Source: Brevundimonas sp. LM2
Lineage (GTDB): Bacteria; Pseudomonadota; Alphaproteobacteria; Caulobacterales; Caulobacteraceae
DNA length: 64,000 nt
Assembly (NCBI RefSeq): GCF_002002865.1
Contig: NZ_CP019508.1
Span: 2,956,501 to 3,020,500 of the forward strand
Direction: 5' to 3'
The notes under the pieces are model-generated. The model saw only the letters and a list, made by a program, of their open reading frames with translations. It had not been told where the DNA came from and did no database searches. This document shows, one piece after another, positions 42,981-51,699 of this stretch. The stretch's first letter is position 1. Each line of letters begins with the position of its first letter. Position numbers and translations under genes: made by a program.

Positions 42981-43163
42981 CTAGTTCAGCAGCCGTACCG
43001 GCGAACAGCGGTGATGATCGACGATCATCTCGCTCTGGCCCGTCATCCCGCGGATCCAGGCCTTGCGCTCATGGACGGCGACGACGGTGTAGCGCACGCC
43101 CGGATCGGCGTCGGTGACAATCTCGTCGCCGTTCACCAGGGTATGCGCGGCCGTCGGGGTCAT
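42981..43163 (-). CDS. Small protein, paralogue of 44558-44794
   Basis: A 60-residue protein with the segment YTVVAVHERKAWIRGMTG and an ending DHHRCSPVRLLN. The protein at 44558-44794 has YTVIAVDGDKAWLRDVQTG and DLGRCRKING in the same order and spacing, so the two share a domain of about 45 residues, perhaps a small beta barrel. It is the third gene of a minus-strand run after the GH1 glycosidase. I know of no function. Confidence 0.7.
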   Translation of the reverse strand: MTPTAAHTLVNGDEIVTDADPGVRYTVVAVHERKAWIRGMTGQSEMIVDHHRCSPVRLLN

Positions 43164-43207
43164 GAACGTCTCCGAAACCCCAACACGAAAGGCGGCGATC
43201 GGTTCCG

Positions 43208-44485
43208 TCAGGCGTCGTCCAGCTCTTCGCGCCGCTGTTCGACGGCCTCGCGCGACTGTTCGCGGGAGTGGTGATCGCCGTAGTCCTCGGGCGGAACGAC
43301 CGGCAGGCTCAGGCAGACGCTCTGGGTCGGCAGGACTTCGCCCCAGTCGCGGATCAGCTGCTGGTACGATCGCCCGACGGCCCGGATGTTGCGGTCCAGA
43401 TCATAGAGGCCCAGCGGGTTCACCGTCCCGTTCTGCTCGCGCAGGGCGGAGTCCCAGTCGACCTGGTCGGTCAGCGAATACCAGGTGAAGCCCAGCGTCG
43501 GCACCCCGTCGTTCCTGACCCTCAGGACGTTGGCCCACTGTTTCCAGAGCCAGTTCACCGCCTCGTCCCCGTTCGGGCCCTCGGCGAGATTGGTCTCGGT
43601 GTGCATCACCGGCAGCTTGTAGCGGTTGTAGTACTGACGGGTGATCTCGCTGTAGCCGAAGATCTCGCCCGAGGCGCGGGTGCTGCCGTCGGCCGCAACC
43701 CGGTGCTCGTTGGTCCAGTAGTAGTCGTTGCCCAGGATACAGTGCTGGCGCAGCCGCCGCCCCAGGAAGAAATGGTACTCGTCCCGGGTCATCCCGTTGT
43801 CCATCAGGTACTCGTAGACGCCGGAGTCGACCCGATGGCCGTAGTTCAGGTCCAGCGTCAGGAACCGCTGGCCGTTCAGCGTCTCGGCCGGCCCGATGGC
43901 CGCCGGCGTCTCGGCGTGGAAATATTCGGACGACTCGCTCTGGATGAAGATGGCGTCGGGCCGGACGGCCAGGATCGCCTCCATCGCCAGAACATTGGCG
44001 CGGACGATGTTTTTCAACGCGGTGACATAGGTCTGGTCGCTGGTCCCCTGTTCGTTCCACCAGCCATAGCGCGCCGAGAAGGTGGCGCAGATGAACATCT
44101 CATTGACCGGCGTGTAGAACTGGACCCAGGGAAACCGCATCGCGAAGGCGCGGGCATAGGCCTCGAAATGGACGGGGAAATCCGGATTCTGGAAGTCGCC
44201 AAGCCAGTCGGGCACGCCGAAATGGCACAGGTCGACGATCGGGATCAGACGGCGCCGGAACAGGTCCGCGAAGGTCTCGTCGGCGAATGACCAGTCGTAC
44301 CGGCCGGGCCCGATCAGGGTGGTGTGCAGCGGCGGGCCGTAGCGCAGGAAGCGGATGCCCAGTTCCTCGACACAGTCGAAATCCCGGCGCCAGTGACGGT
44401 AATGTCCGCACACCTCCATCTGATCGACGCGCACCGTCCCGTTCTTGATGCGCGGGATGGAATTCTCGATCCCCGTGGCGAACAT
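43208..44485 (-). CDS. Family 1 glycoside hydrolase-like protein
   Basis: A 425-residue TIM-barrel protein of the GH1 type. The acid/base is Glu129 in YTPVNEMF and the nucleophile is Glu297 in MHTETNLAEG, the usual NE and TEN pair. Other conserved parts are LGIRFLRYGPPLHTT, IVDLCHFGVPDWLGD, and TWYSLTDQVDWDSALREQNG, followed by NPLGLYDLDRNIRAVG. It has no signal peptide, so it is cytoplasmic. The residues after about 385 are a charged tail. It is flanked on the same strand by two paralogous small proteins. The sugar specificity is unknown. Confidence 0.9.
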   Translation of the reverse strand: MFATGIENSIPRIKNGTVRVDQMEVCGHYRHWRRDFDCVEELGIRFLRYGPPLHTTLIGPGRYDWSFADETFADLFRRRLIPIVDLCHFGVPDWLGDFQNPDFPVHFEAYARAFAMRFPWVQFYTPVNEMFICATFSARYGWWNEQGTSDQTYVTALKNIVRANVLAMEAILAVRPDAIFIQSESSEYFHAETPAAIGPAETLNGQRFLTLDLNYGHRVDSGVYEYLMDNGMTRDEYHFFLGRRLRQHCILGNDYYWTNEHRVAADGSTRASGEIFGYSEITRQYYNRYKLPVMHTETNLAEGPNGDEAVNWLWKQWANVLRVRNDGVPTLGFTWYSLTDQVDWDSALREQNGTVNPLGLYDLDRNIRAVGRSYQQLIRDWGEVLPTQSVCLSLPVVPPEDYGDHHSREQSREAVEQRREELDDA

Positions 44486-44557
44486 GAAGGCGGATATGGC
44501 GCACTCTCCGGGGCACAGGTCGGCGGGGGCTGGCTCATTCCCCGCGGAGTCGTTGGT

Positions 44558-44794
44558 TCAGTCTTCCTCGGGGGTCGACGGTCCGTTGATCTTGCGACAG
44601 CGGCCCAGGTCCGCCAGGGCATCGACCCCGGTCTGCACATCGCGCAGCCAGGCCTTGTCCCCGTCCACCGCGATAACCGTGTAGTGCGGAAACAGGTTGG
44701 GTCCGGTGCGCACCATGTCGCCGGCGGCGATGACCTCGTCGAACCCGCGCTCGTGGGCGATGCCGTAAAGATCCGAGTAGCTAATCTGGGCCAT
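44558..44794 (-). CDS. Small protein, paralogue of 42981-43163
   Basis: A 78-residue protein starting MAQISYSDLYGIAHERGFDE, then YTVIAVDGDKAWLRDVQTG and DLGRCRKING, and an acidic C terminus. The central part matches the 60-residue protein at 42981-43163. ATG 44794 has a strong ribosome-binding site (AGGAGGGTCGC). It is the first gene of the run small protein-GH1-small protein. I do not recognise the domain. Confidence 0.75.
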   Translation of the reverse strand: MAQISYSDLYGIAHERGFDEVIAAGDMVRTGPNLFPHYTVIAVDGDKAWLRDVQTGVDALADLGRCRKINGPSTPEED

Positions 44795-44933
44795 GCGACC
44801 CTCCTGCCAACGTGATGGACCCGTTTGGGGGCCCACATGTGAACGGTAGCCGAACAGCTTCGCAGATTCGCGTCAACGGCCTTGCGCGACGCCCGGCGGT
44901 TGACCTGGGTCGGCGCAGCCCGTTGATGGCCGT

Positions 44934-46301
44934 ATGGCCCCGCGTTCCAGTTCCGCCCGCAAGACCCTGTCGACCGCCAACTTGGCCGCCCTGGGGGCCG
45001 AGCGGCTGGCGACGCTGCTGATCGAGGCGACGGTCGGGGACACCAATCTGAAGCGCCGGCTGAAGCTGGAGCTGGCGGCCGAGGTCGGCCCCGGCGATCT
45101 GGCGCTGGAGATCGACAAGCGGATGAACGCCCTGGCGGCCAGCCGGACCCGGGTGTCGTGGCGCAAGCGGCCGGAGCTGATCGCCGATCTTCAGGTCCAT
45201 CGCCGCGCCATCGTCGAGCGGCTGGCCCCCAACGACGCCGGGGCCGCCCTGGACCGGCTGTCGGCCTGGCTGGACCTGTATCCAGGCCTGACCACCCGGG
45301 TGAAGGACCCCAAGGGCGAGCTGTCCGACCTGTTCTTCGCCGCCGCCGAGGACCTGGGGGCCGTCGCCACCGCCGCCGGGCCCGACCGGGCCGCCCCGGT
45401 CCTGGCCGAGGCGGTCGAGACCCGGCTGTCGGAATGGGGCGGCTGGATCGGACGCGCCGCCACGACGATGAGCCCGGCCCTGGCGATGCGCCTGCTGGAG
45501 GCGCTGACCGCCGGCCGGCCGTCCCCGACCGGGCGGCGGGCCCTGGTGGTGCGCAAGCTGGCCGATCGCGCCGGCGACGCCCGGGCCTGGGCCGGTACCT
45601 TCGCCCCCGAGGATCGCGCCCGGCCCGAGGTGGGGGCCCAGGTGGCGCGACGGCTGGCGGCGGCGGGCCTGGCGGAGGCGGCCCGCGAGGCTCTGGACCG
45701 CGCCCGACCGCGCCCCACGGCCTCGTCGCGCCGACGCGAGGCCGATCTCCCGCCCGAGCCGTCGCCGGTTTGGGACGCCGCCGAGATCGAGGTGCTGGAG
45801 GCCGAGGGCCGGACCGAGGACGCCCAGCGCGCGCGCTGGGCCGCCTTCGAACGCAGTCTGGACGAGACCGCCCTGCGGGCCTTCGTCTCGCGCCTGGCCG
45901 ATTTCGACGATGTCGAGGCGATCGATCGCGCCCACGCGGTGGCAGCGGGCTGGGGCGACGCCACCCGCGGGCTGGCCTTCCTGATGGCCTGGCCGGCGCT
46001 GCGCGAGGCCGCCGCCATGATCCGAGCGCGCGCCGGCGACCTGCGGGGGCTGGGCGAGGAGGCCCTGCTGTGGATCGCCCGGCTCGAGGGGCGCTATCCG
46101 GACGCCGCCCTGATCCTGGTGCGCTCGCGGGCGCGCAGCCTGGCCGCCCTGGGCCCCAGCCGGAGCGCGGAGGTGCGCGCCCTGTCCGCCGAAGCCGCCG
46201 AACTGGCCCTGAGGCCCGGGGCTGTCGAGGGCCTGGAAAGCCATGCGGCCTTCATCGACTCGCTCGACGCCCTGGCGTCCCGACCCTCTCGCTGGGGTTG
46301 A
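44934..46301 (+). CDS. DUF6880-like helical-repeat protein
   Basis: A 455-residue soluble protein, very Ala/Arg/Glu-rich and probably all-helical. The N terminus, KTLSTANLAALGAERLATLLIEA, resembles the DUF6880 family opening as I remember it. Repeating pairs of helices (VLAEAVETRLSEWGGWIGRA; MRLLEALTAGRPSPTGRRAL; AEAAREALDRARPRP) suggest a TPR- or HEAT-like solenoid. No catalytic motif is visible. The family has no known function to me. Confidence 0.8.
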   Translation: MAPRSSSARKTLSTANLAALGAERLATLLIEATVGDTNLKRRLKLELAAEVGPGDLALEIDKRMNALAASRTRVSWRKRPELIADLQVHRRAIVERLAPNDAGAALDRLSAWLDLYPGLTTRVKDPKGELSDLFFAAAEDLGAVATAAGPDRAAPVLAEAVETRLSEWGGWIGRAATTMSPALAMRLLEALTAGRPSPTGRRALVVRKLADRAGDARAWAGTFAPEDRARPEVGAQVARRLAAAGLAEAAREALDRARPRPTASSRRREADLPPEPSPVWDAAEIEVLEAEGRTEDAQRARWAAFERSLDETALRAFVSRLADFDDVEAIDRAHAVAAGWGDATRGLAFLMAWPALREAAAMIRARAGDLRGLGEEALLWIARLEGRYPDAALILVRSRARSLAALGPSRSAEVRALSAEAAELALRPGAVEGLESHAAFIDSLDALASRPSRWG

Positions 46302-46393
46302 GCCAAGCCCCACATTTCGGTGCAGTCGAGGGGGTGCGACAACTTATTTTAAGATTTATGCGCGAGGGTCAGGGCTCTTAGAGGACCTGAGCT

Positions 46394-47161
46394 ATGTCGT
46401 GTGTTGCGTGCCGGGACGGAACCGGATTCGATCTGCCGATCACCATGGCGTTCCAGCCGATCGCCAACATCGAAACCCAGACGGTCTTCGCCTATGAGGC
46501 CCTGGTGCGGGGCCAGGACGGCAGCGGAGCGGGGGCGGTGCTGGCCCAGGTGTCGCACGACAACCGCTATGCCTTCGACCAGTTGTGCCGCAAGACCGCG
46601 ATCGAGCTGGCGGCCGGGCTCGACATGGCGGCCGGCGGGTCGCACCTGTCGATCAATTTCCTGCCCAACGCCGTCTATGAGCCGCGCGCCTGTATCCGCG
46701 TGACCCTGGCGGCCGCCATGCGCACCGGCTTTCCCATTGACCGGATCATCTTCGAGTTCACCGAGGACGAGTCGATGGACACCAATCACATCCTGAACAT
46801 CCTGCGCTCGTACCGGGCCATGGGGTTCAAGACCGCGATCGACGACTTCGGGGCCGGCTATGCGGGCCTCGGGCTGCTCAGCAAGTTCCAGCCGGACATC
46901 GTCAAGCTGGACATGGCCCTGGTGCGCGACATCGACACCGACCCGGTCAAGCGGACCATCGTGCGCCACACCCTGGGCATGCTGCGCGACCTGGGGATCG
47001 AGCCCGTCTGCGAAGGGATCGAGACGGTGGGCGAACACGACGCCCTGCGCGATCTGGGCGTCACGCTGATGCAGGGCTATCTGCTGGCCAAGCCGGTGAT
47101 CGCCGCCCTGCCCCCGGTCGCCTGGCCGGGTACCGTTGCGCCCCTCGCCCTGACCGCCTGA
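46394..47161 (+). CDS. EAL-domain cyclic-di-GMP phosphodiesterase, stand-alone
   Basis: A 255-residue protein that is almost only an EAL domain, with an N-terminal CVACRD cysteine pair. Catalytic features are intact: EALVRG (Glu35), SINFLPN, FEFTEDE, KTAIDDFGAGYAGL (loop 6 region), PDIVKLDM, PVCEGIET and MQGYLLAKP. It should linearise c-di-GMP. There is no GGDEF, PAS or membrane segment. ATG 46394 follows AGAGGACCTGAGCT. The nearest possible light or signal input genes are 11 kb away. Confidence 0.95.
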   Translation: MSCVACRDGTGFDLPITMAFQPIANIETQTVFAYEALVRGQDGSGAGAVLAQVSHDNRYAFDQLCRKTAIELAAGLDMAAGGSHLSINFLPNAVYEPRACIRVTLAAAMRTGFPIDRIIFEFTEDESMDTNHILNILRSYRAMGFKTAIDDFGAGYAGLGLLSKFQPDIVKLDMALVRDIDTDPVKRTIVRHTLGMLRDLGIEPVCEGIETVGEHDALRDLGVTLMQGYLLAKPVIAALPPVAWPGTVAPLALTA

Positions 47162-47223
47162 GGCGGTCGCCTGCCACGTCCGCGCGATCACGCGCAGAAA
47201 CGTCGAAGCGGGCAACCATCGAT

Positions 47224-47237
47224 TGACAGCGCTGTCA
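47224..47237. promoter_or_regulatory. Perfect palindrome TGACAGCGCTGTCA over a promoter
   Basis: A 14-base perfect palindrome overlaps TTGACA (47223-47228), which could be a -35 box with an AATCCT 17 bases later, 44-58 bases before the cysteine-repeat gene. Palindromes of this form with a central CG are typical operators of LacI-family repressors, so sugar-dependent control of the next gene is plausible. Confidence 0.6.
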
Positions 47238-47281
47238 TACCGGCCAATCCTCTTTGAAAATAAGAATTCGAGGAAACGCCA

Positions 47282-48232
47282 ATGCCGAAGCTCCCCGCTC
47301 TGAGCGCGATCGCTGCCGCCGGCCTGGCGGCGCTACTGCTGACGGCGTCGCCTAGTCTGGCCCAGGCCGTCGGCGGCACCACGGACTCCAAGGACACCTT
47401 CGGCATGGGGGCCATGAGCGAATACAGCCGCAACATGGAGAAGGCCCTGTCCGACGCCGCCCGCGAGTCCGACCGCGAGCGGACCACCCGGCTGGACGGA
47501 GACGCCAGCGCCGCGCGCGCGGCCGCCACGGCGGCCGGCGTGACCTGCGTGGTGTCACAGGGCATCCTGCGCGGCACGACCGACGACGGGCTGAACCTGT
47601 ACGAGACCACGTGCGCCGAGGGGCCCGGCCATCTGATCACCGCCTCGACGCCGCCGGTCGCCACCGGCTGCGTCGTCGCCAACACGGCGGCCAGCCACGC
47701 CCTGGCCGCCAACCCCACGGCCCGCCCGCCCGCCGCCTGCACCCTGCCCGCCAATCTGAACGTCGACGCGGCCATGGCCGCCTATGCCCGCGCTGCCGGG
47801 GTCACCTGCACCATGGACGAGGGTCGGGCGATCGGTCAGGTCGAGGGACGCGCCATCTATGAGATCGGCTGCGCCGGCCGCGACGGAGCCCGCATCGCCG
47901 AAACCGCCACCGGCTGGAGCCAGATCCCCTGCCTGGCCGTGGTCAAGGCCGGCTCGACCTGCGCCTTCACCACCCCGGCCGAGCAGAACGCCACCCTGCA
48001 GGCCCTGCTGGCCGGCACCGAAGGCGCGGGCTGCGTGGTCGACGACGGCCGCTACATGGGGGCCAGCGCCAACGGCACCTATTACGAAGCCAAATGCTCG
48101 GGGGCCGAGGGCTATGTCTTCCGCGTCAAGGACGGAAGCAGCGAGGCCTTCCCCTGCGCCGCCGCCCAGGGCCTGGCCGGCGGCTGTATCCTGACCCCCG
48201 TCGTGGCCGCCGAGGTCGCGCCCGCCGGCTGA
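47282..48232 (+). CDS. Secreted cysteine-rich triple-repeat protein, unknown function
   Basis: A 316-residue exported protein; the signal peptide ends at SLAQA near residue 28. Three copies of a Cys-paired unit follow: AAGVTCVVSQGILRGTTDDG...YETTC, AAGVTCTMDEGRAIGQVEGR...YEIGC and GAGCVVDDGRYMGASANGTY...YEAKC; the intervening parts also have paired cysteines (ATGC...PAAC; IPC...STC). Disulfide-bonded repeats in the periplasm or outside are likely. The ATG follows CGAGGAAACGCC. A LacI-type palindrome lies upstream. No known enzyme motif. Confidence 0.8.
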   Translation: MPKLPALSAIAAAGLAALLLTASPSLAQAVGGTTDSKDTFGMGAMSEYSRNMEKALSDAARESDRERTTRLDGDASAARAAATAAGVTCVVSQGILRGTTDDGLNLYETTCAEGPGHLITASTPPVATGCVVANTAASHALAANPTARPPAACTLPANLNVDAAMAAYARAAGVTCTMDEGRAIGQVEGRAIYEIGCAGRDGARIAETATGWSQIPCLAVVKAGSTCAFTTPAEQNATLQALLAGTEGAGCVVDDGRYMGASANGTYYEAKCSGAEGYVFRVKDGSSEAFPCAAAQGLAGGCILTPVVAAEVAPAG

Positions 48233-48324
48233 TCGCGCGGCCGATCCGGCGCGTTCATGACCGGATCGTAACTCGACAGGTCGTTTCACCCCCGCCATGG
48301 CTTGGCAAAAGGGGAGACGACAGG

Positions 48325-48870
48325 ATGACCACCACGCGCGTCGGGATCGGCTTCTATGGGCGTTTCGCGCTCATTGCGGTGGCCACCTACCTGGTCCACG
48401 AGGCGGCGCACTGGGCGGTCGGCGCGGCGCTGGGCTATCCCGTCTCCTACGGCATCAACAGCGTCATCCCCGGCACGCCGATGACGCCGATCGATCAGAT
48501 CCTGATGTCGGCGGCCGGGCCGGCGGTGACCGTCGTCACGGCGCTGATCGCCTTTGTCCTGGTGCTGCGGCGGCAGAGCCTGACGGCCTATGCGGTGCTG
48601 TATTTCGCCCTGTTCATGCGCGCCGTGGCGGCCGGGGTCAGCGTCCTTCACTTGAACGACGAGGCGCGGATCAGCGATCTGATGGGCTGGGGCCCCTGGG
48701 CCCTGCCCGCCGTCGTCATCCTGGCGCTGCTGGTTCCGACCGTGATCGCCAGCCGCCGTCTTCGCCTGTCGTGGACGGTCAACGTCCTGGCCTATGTCGT
48801 GTCCAGCCTGGTGACCACGGCGGTGGTCGGGCTGGACATGGTGCATCGGGGCACCCTCCAGCTCGGCTAG
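48325..48870 (+). CDS. Membrane protein with an HEXXH motif (M50-like?)
   Basis: A 181-residue protein with about five membrane helices. The first carries HEAAH (His25, Glu26, His29), a zincin motif placed inside a hydrophobic segment, as in site-2-protease/M50 enzymes. A later SAAGPAVTVVTALIAF resembles the conserved GPxxN/G region, but the downstream Asp ligand of M50 is not clear. It may be a zinc metalloprotease or a catalytically dead relative. ATG 48325 follows GGGGAGACGACAGG. Its stop shares CTAG with the convergent symporter gene. Confidence 0.75.
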   Translation: MTTTRVGIGFYGRFALIAVATYLVHEAAHWAVGAALGYPVSYGINSVIPGTPMTPIDQILMSAAGPAVTVVTALIAFVLVLRRQSLTAYAVLYFALFMRAVAAGVSVLHLNDEARISDLMGWGPWALPAVVILALLVPTVIASRRLRLSWTVNVLAYVVSSLVTTAVVGLDMVHRGTLQLG

Positions 48871-50168
48871 ATTCCCGACGCCGCCTCCGGGTCCGCGACC
48901 GCGTCGCGCCCCTCGACGATCCGCGCGGCCGCCAGGTCTGCGGTGACGTTGCCGACGGTGCGGAAGATGTCCGGCACGACCTCGACCGCCAGCAGCAGGG
49001 GCAGGACCTGCAGCGGGATGCCCATGGCCAGGCAGATCGGGCCGATCGAGGCGAAGAAGGACACCTGGCCCGGCAGGCCGACGGTACCGACGCTGATGGC
49101 CAGGGCGGCGATACTGCCGGCCACCAGCACCTGGGGCGACAGGTCGACGCCGAACAGTCTCGCGCAATAGATGGCCACCGCCAGGTTGGCGACCGTCGAG
49201 GTGATGCGGAACACGGCCACCGCCAGGGGCAGGACCAGGCCGGCGGTCGCGGGCGAGACGCCCAGCCGCGTCGTCGCCCGCTCGACCATCACCGGCAGGC
49301 AGGCCAGCGACGACTGGGTCGAGAAAGCCACCACCTGGGCCGGGGCCACGGCCGCGGCGAACCGGCCCAGGCCGATCCGACCGAACACCGTCGCCACGCC
49401 ATAGGTCATCACGATCAGCCCGATCAGGCTCAGGCAGACCAGGGCGATGTAGTGGCCCAGCACCCCCGCCGCCCCCAGTCCGGCCCGCAGCCCCACCCCC
49501 ATGGCCAGGGCGAAGACCCCCACGGGTGCCACGGCCAGCACCCACTGCACGATCACGATCATGGTCTGGGCCACCGCTTCGAAGAACAGGGCGATGGGCT
49601 GGCGCAGGCGTTCCGGCAGCTTCGTCGTGGCGAACCCGAAGGCGATGGCGAAGACCACGATGGCCAGGATGGCGTCGTCGGCCGCCGCCCGGATCGGGTT
49701 GGCCGGGGCCAGGCTGGTCAGGAAGGCCTCGAACCCGCCGCCGGTCACATTGCCCGCCACCTCCCCGGCGGCCTCCGGCGGGGCCCCGGCGATCAGGGCC
49801 TGGGCCCCCGCCGGATCGATCGGCCACAGCGCGTGCAGCCCCAGCGACGATGCGACCGCCCAGACCGTGGCGAAGATCAGCAGGGCGGCGAACACGAGGA
49901 CCGCCTTCAAGGCCAGTCGCCCCGACGCCGCCGCGTCGGCGATCGAGGCGATGCCGGTGACCAGCAGACTGAACACCAGGGGGATGATCGTCATCCGCAA
50001 CGCATTGAGCCACAGCTGCCCCACCGCATCGACCACGGCGATGGTCCCCGTCCCGCCCGGGACTCCATAGGCCTGCGCCGCCGCCCCGGCCGCCACCCCC
50101 CCGACCAGGGCGATGAGCACCCACAGGCTCAGCGAGGTCAGGACGGAACGGGTGCGGGATCGGGTCAT
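48867..50168 (-). CDS. Dicarboxylate/amino acid:cation symporter
   Basis: A 433-residue membrane transporter of the DAACS family (GltP/DctA-like). About eight helices plus re-entrant loops; conserved parts are PGGTGTIAVVDAVGQLWLNA, LRMTIIPLVFSLLVTGIAS, VVAFSTQSSLACLPVMVE (serine-rich hairpin 1 region), GVSPATAGLVLPLAVAVFRI and SVGTVGLPGQVSFFAS. It should take up C4-dicarboxylates or acidic amino acids with H+ or Na+. ATG 50168. Convergent with the HEXXH gene, sharing a stop palindrome. Confidence 0.93.
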   Translation of the reverse strand: MTRSRTRSVLTSLSLWVLIALVGGVAAGAAAQAYGVPGGTGTIAVVDAVGQLWLNALRMTIIPLVFSLLVTGIASIADAAASGRLALKAVLVFAALLIFATVWAVASSLGLHALWPIDPAGAQALIAGAPPEAAGEVAGNVTGGGFEAFLTSLAPANPIRAAADDAILAIVVFAIAFGFATTKLPERLRQPIALFFEAVAQTMIVIVQWVLAVAPVGVFALAMGVGLRAGLGAAGVLGHYIALVCLSLIGLIVMTYGVATVFGRIGLGRFAAAVAPAQVVAFSTQSSLACLPVMVERATTRLGVSPATAGLVLPLAVAVFRITSTVANLAVAIYCARLFGVDLSPQVLVAGSIAALAISVGTVGLPGQVSFFASIGPICLAMGIPLQVLPLLLAVEVVPDIFRTVGNVTADLAAARIVEGRDAVADPEAASGI

Positions 50169-50248
50169 GGGGGAACGCTAGCACAGGGTTCAGCCTTGTC
50201 CTTCTCAAGGTGGAGGCACCGTTCGAGGGCGTGCTAGGCCCTTCGCTC

Positions 50249-51553
50249 ATGTCTCCTCGCCGCATCGTCCTCGCCACCGCCGGATCGCTCGGCGACCTGC
50301 ATCCCTTCATCGCTCTGGCGCTGGCGCTGGAGGCGCGGGGGTTTGAGGCGGAGATCGCCACTTCGCCCGAGTATGCCGACAAGATCCGGGCCGAGGGGCT
50401 GGTGTTCCATCCCATCGGGCCGACGCTGGCGGAGCTGGAGGCCCGGCTGGGTCTGGACCGGGTCGCCCTGACCCGCGCCATCGGCCGATCCAGCGTCTTC
50501 CTGTTCGAGAAGCTGCTGCTGCCCTATCTGGAGTCAGGATCCCGGGAGCTGATTCAGGCGGCCGACGGGGCCTCGGCCATCGTGGGGGCGACCTTCGCGG
50601 CCGGGGCGGCCATGGCGGCCGAGCGTCTGGGGATCGCGTTCGTGCCGGTGGCGCTGCAGCCGGCGGTCGTGTTCTCGGCCTATGACCCGCCCCGGCTGCA
50701 GGCCGCGCCCTGGCTGCTCCCGGCGCGAGGGGGCCTGGGCCTGGCCCTGAACCGGATGACCGTCGCGATGGCCCGCGCGAGCACCGCCCGCTGGACCGGT
50801 CGCGTCAATACCGTCCGCGCGACGCTGGACTTGCCGTCGGAGCGGCGCAACCTGCTGATGGATGGGATGGAGGGCCGGGCGCTGTCCCTGGGTCTGTATT
50901 CGCCGCTGCTGAGCCCGGCCCAGCCGGACGCGCCGCCTGGGTTCGCGGTGGTCGGTCCGGCCCACTACGACCGCGAGGCCGACGGTCCTGTCGGCCTGTC
51001 CCCGGTCCTGTCCGCCTTCCTGGCCGCCGGCCCCGCCCCCCTGGTCTTCACCCTGGGCAGCGCCGTCGTGAACGACCCCGGCGACTTCTACGCAGAAAGC
51101 CTGAAGGCCGCGCGGCGCCTCGGCCGCCGCGCCGTCCTGCTGGTCGGCCCCGACGGCGACCCGTCCGTCGCCGATGGGCCGGACGCGATCGCCGTCGGCT
51201 ACGCCCCCTTCTCCCTGCTGTTCCCCCACGCCGCCGCCGTCGTGCACCAGGGCGGGGTCGGCACGACGCAGCAGGCCCTGCGGGCGGGACGACCGCAGCT
51301 GATCGTGCCCTATCTGGGCGACCAGTTCGACAACGCAGCCCGCATCGTCCGCCTCGGCTGCGGCGCGACGCTGAGCCGCCGGGCCTACCGCGACAGGCGC
51401 GTCGCGACGGTGCTAGAGCGCCTGCTGACGGACCCGGTGGTCGAGGAGACGGCCACCCGTCTGGGTGTCGTGGCGGCGCAGGAGGACGGGGCGGCCGAGG
51501 CGGCGGACCGGATCATCGAGATGCTCTCCCTCTCCCAGAGTGAGAGGGCTTGA
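50249..51553 (+). CDS. UGT-type glycosyltransferase
   Basis: A 434-residue GT1-family, GT-B fold enzyme. The N-terminal domain starts RIVLATAGSLGDLHPFIALA; the C-terminal donor-site signature is HQGGVGTTQQALRAGRPQLI with PYLGDQFDNA, as in sterol or macrolide glycosyltransferases. The acceptor is unknown. ATG 50249 begins the Rossmann domain. The last residues, LSLSQSERA, and the stop are encoded by the repeat at 51528-51699, and the convergent mnmH ends in LSQRERA from the same element. Confidence 0.92.
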   Translation: MSPRRIVLATAGSLGDLHPFIALALALEARGFEAEIATSPEYADKIRAEGLVFHPIGPTLAELEARLGLDRVALTRAIGRSSVFLFEKLLLPYLESGSRELIQAADGASAIVGATFAAGAAMAAERLGIAFVPVALQPAVVFSAYDPPRLQAAPWLLPARGGLGLALNRMTVAMARASTARWTGRVNTVRATLDLPSERRNLLMDGMEGRALSLGLYSPLLSPAQPDAPPGFAVVGPAHYDREADGPVGLSPVLSAFLAAGPAPLVFTLGSAVVNDPGDFYAESLKAARRLGRRAVLLVGPDGDPSVADGPDAIAVGYAPFSLLFPHAAAVVHQGGVGTTQQALRAGRPQLIVPYLGDQFDNAARIVRLGCGATLSRRAYRDRRVATVLERLLTDPVVEETATRLGVVAAQEDGAAEAADRIIEMLSLSQSERA

Positions 51554-51699
51554 GGCTCGCAAAGCGGGGCGATGCGTCTTAGCCGAAAGGGTGAGGGGTT
51601 ACGGTACCAACCGGTGAGGGCATAATCCCTCACCCTTTCGCGCAAGACCGATCGCCTGATGGCTCTCGGGCGCTCAAGCCCTCTCCCTCTGGGAGAGGG
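51528..51699. repeat. Dispersed repeat family B, full inverted copy
   Basis: Two arms face each other. The left (51528-51605) and right (51610-51699) arms both read CCCTCTCCC...GAGAGGGCTTGAG...AAGGGTGAGGG from the outside in. The reverse complement of the right arm is nearly identical to 20279-20361. The element covers the 3' ends of two convergent genes and gives both their last codons and stop (TGA within GGGCTTGA). Confidence 0.9.
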
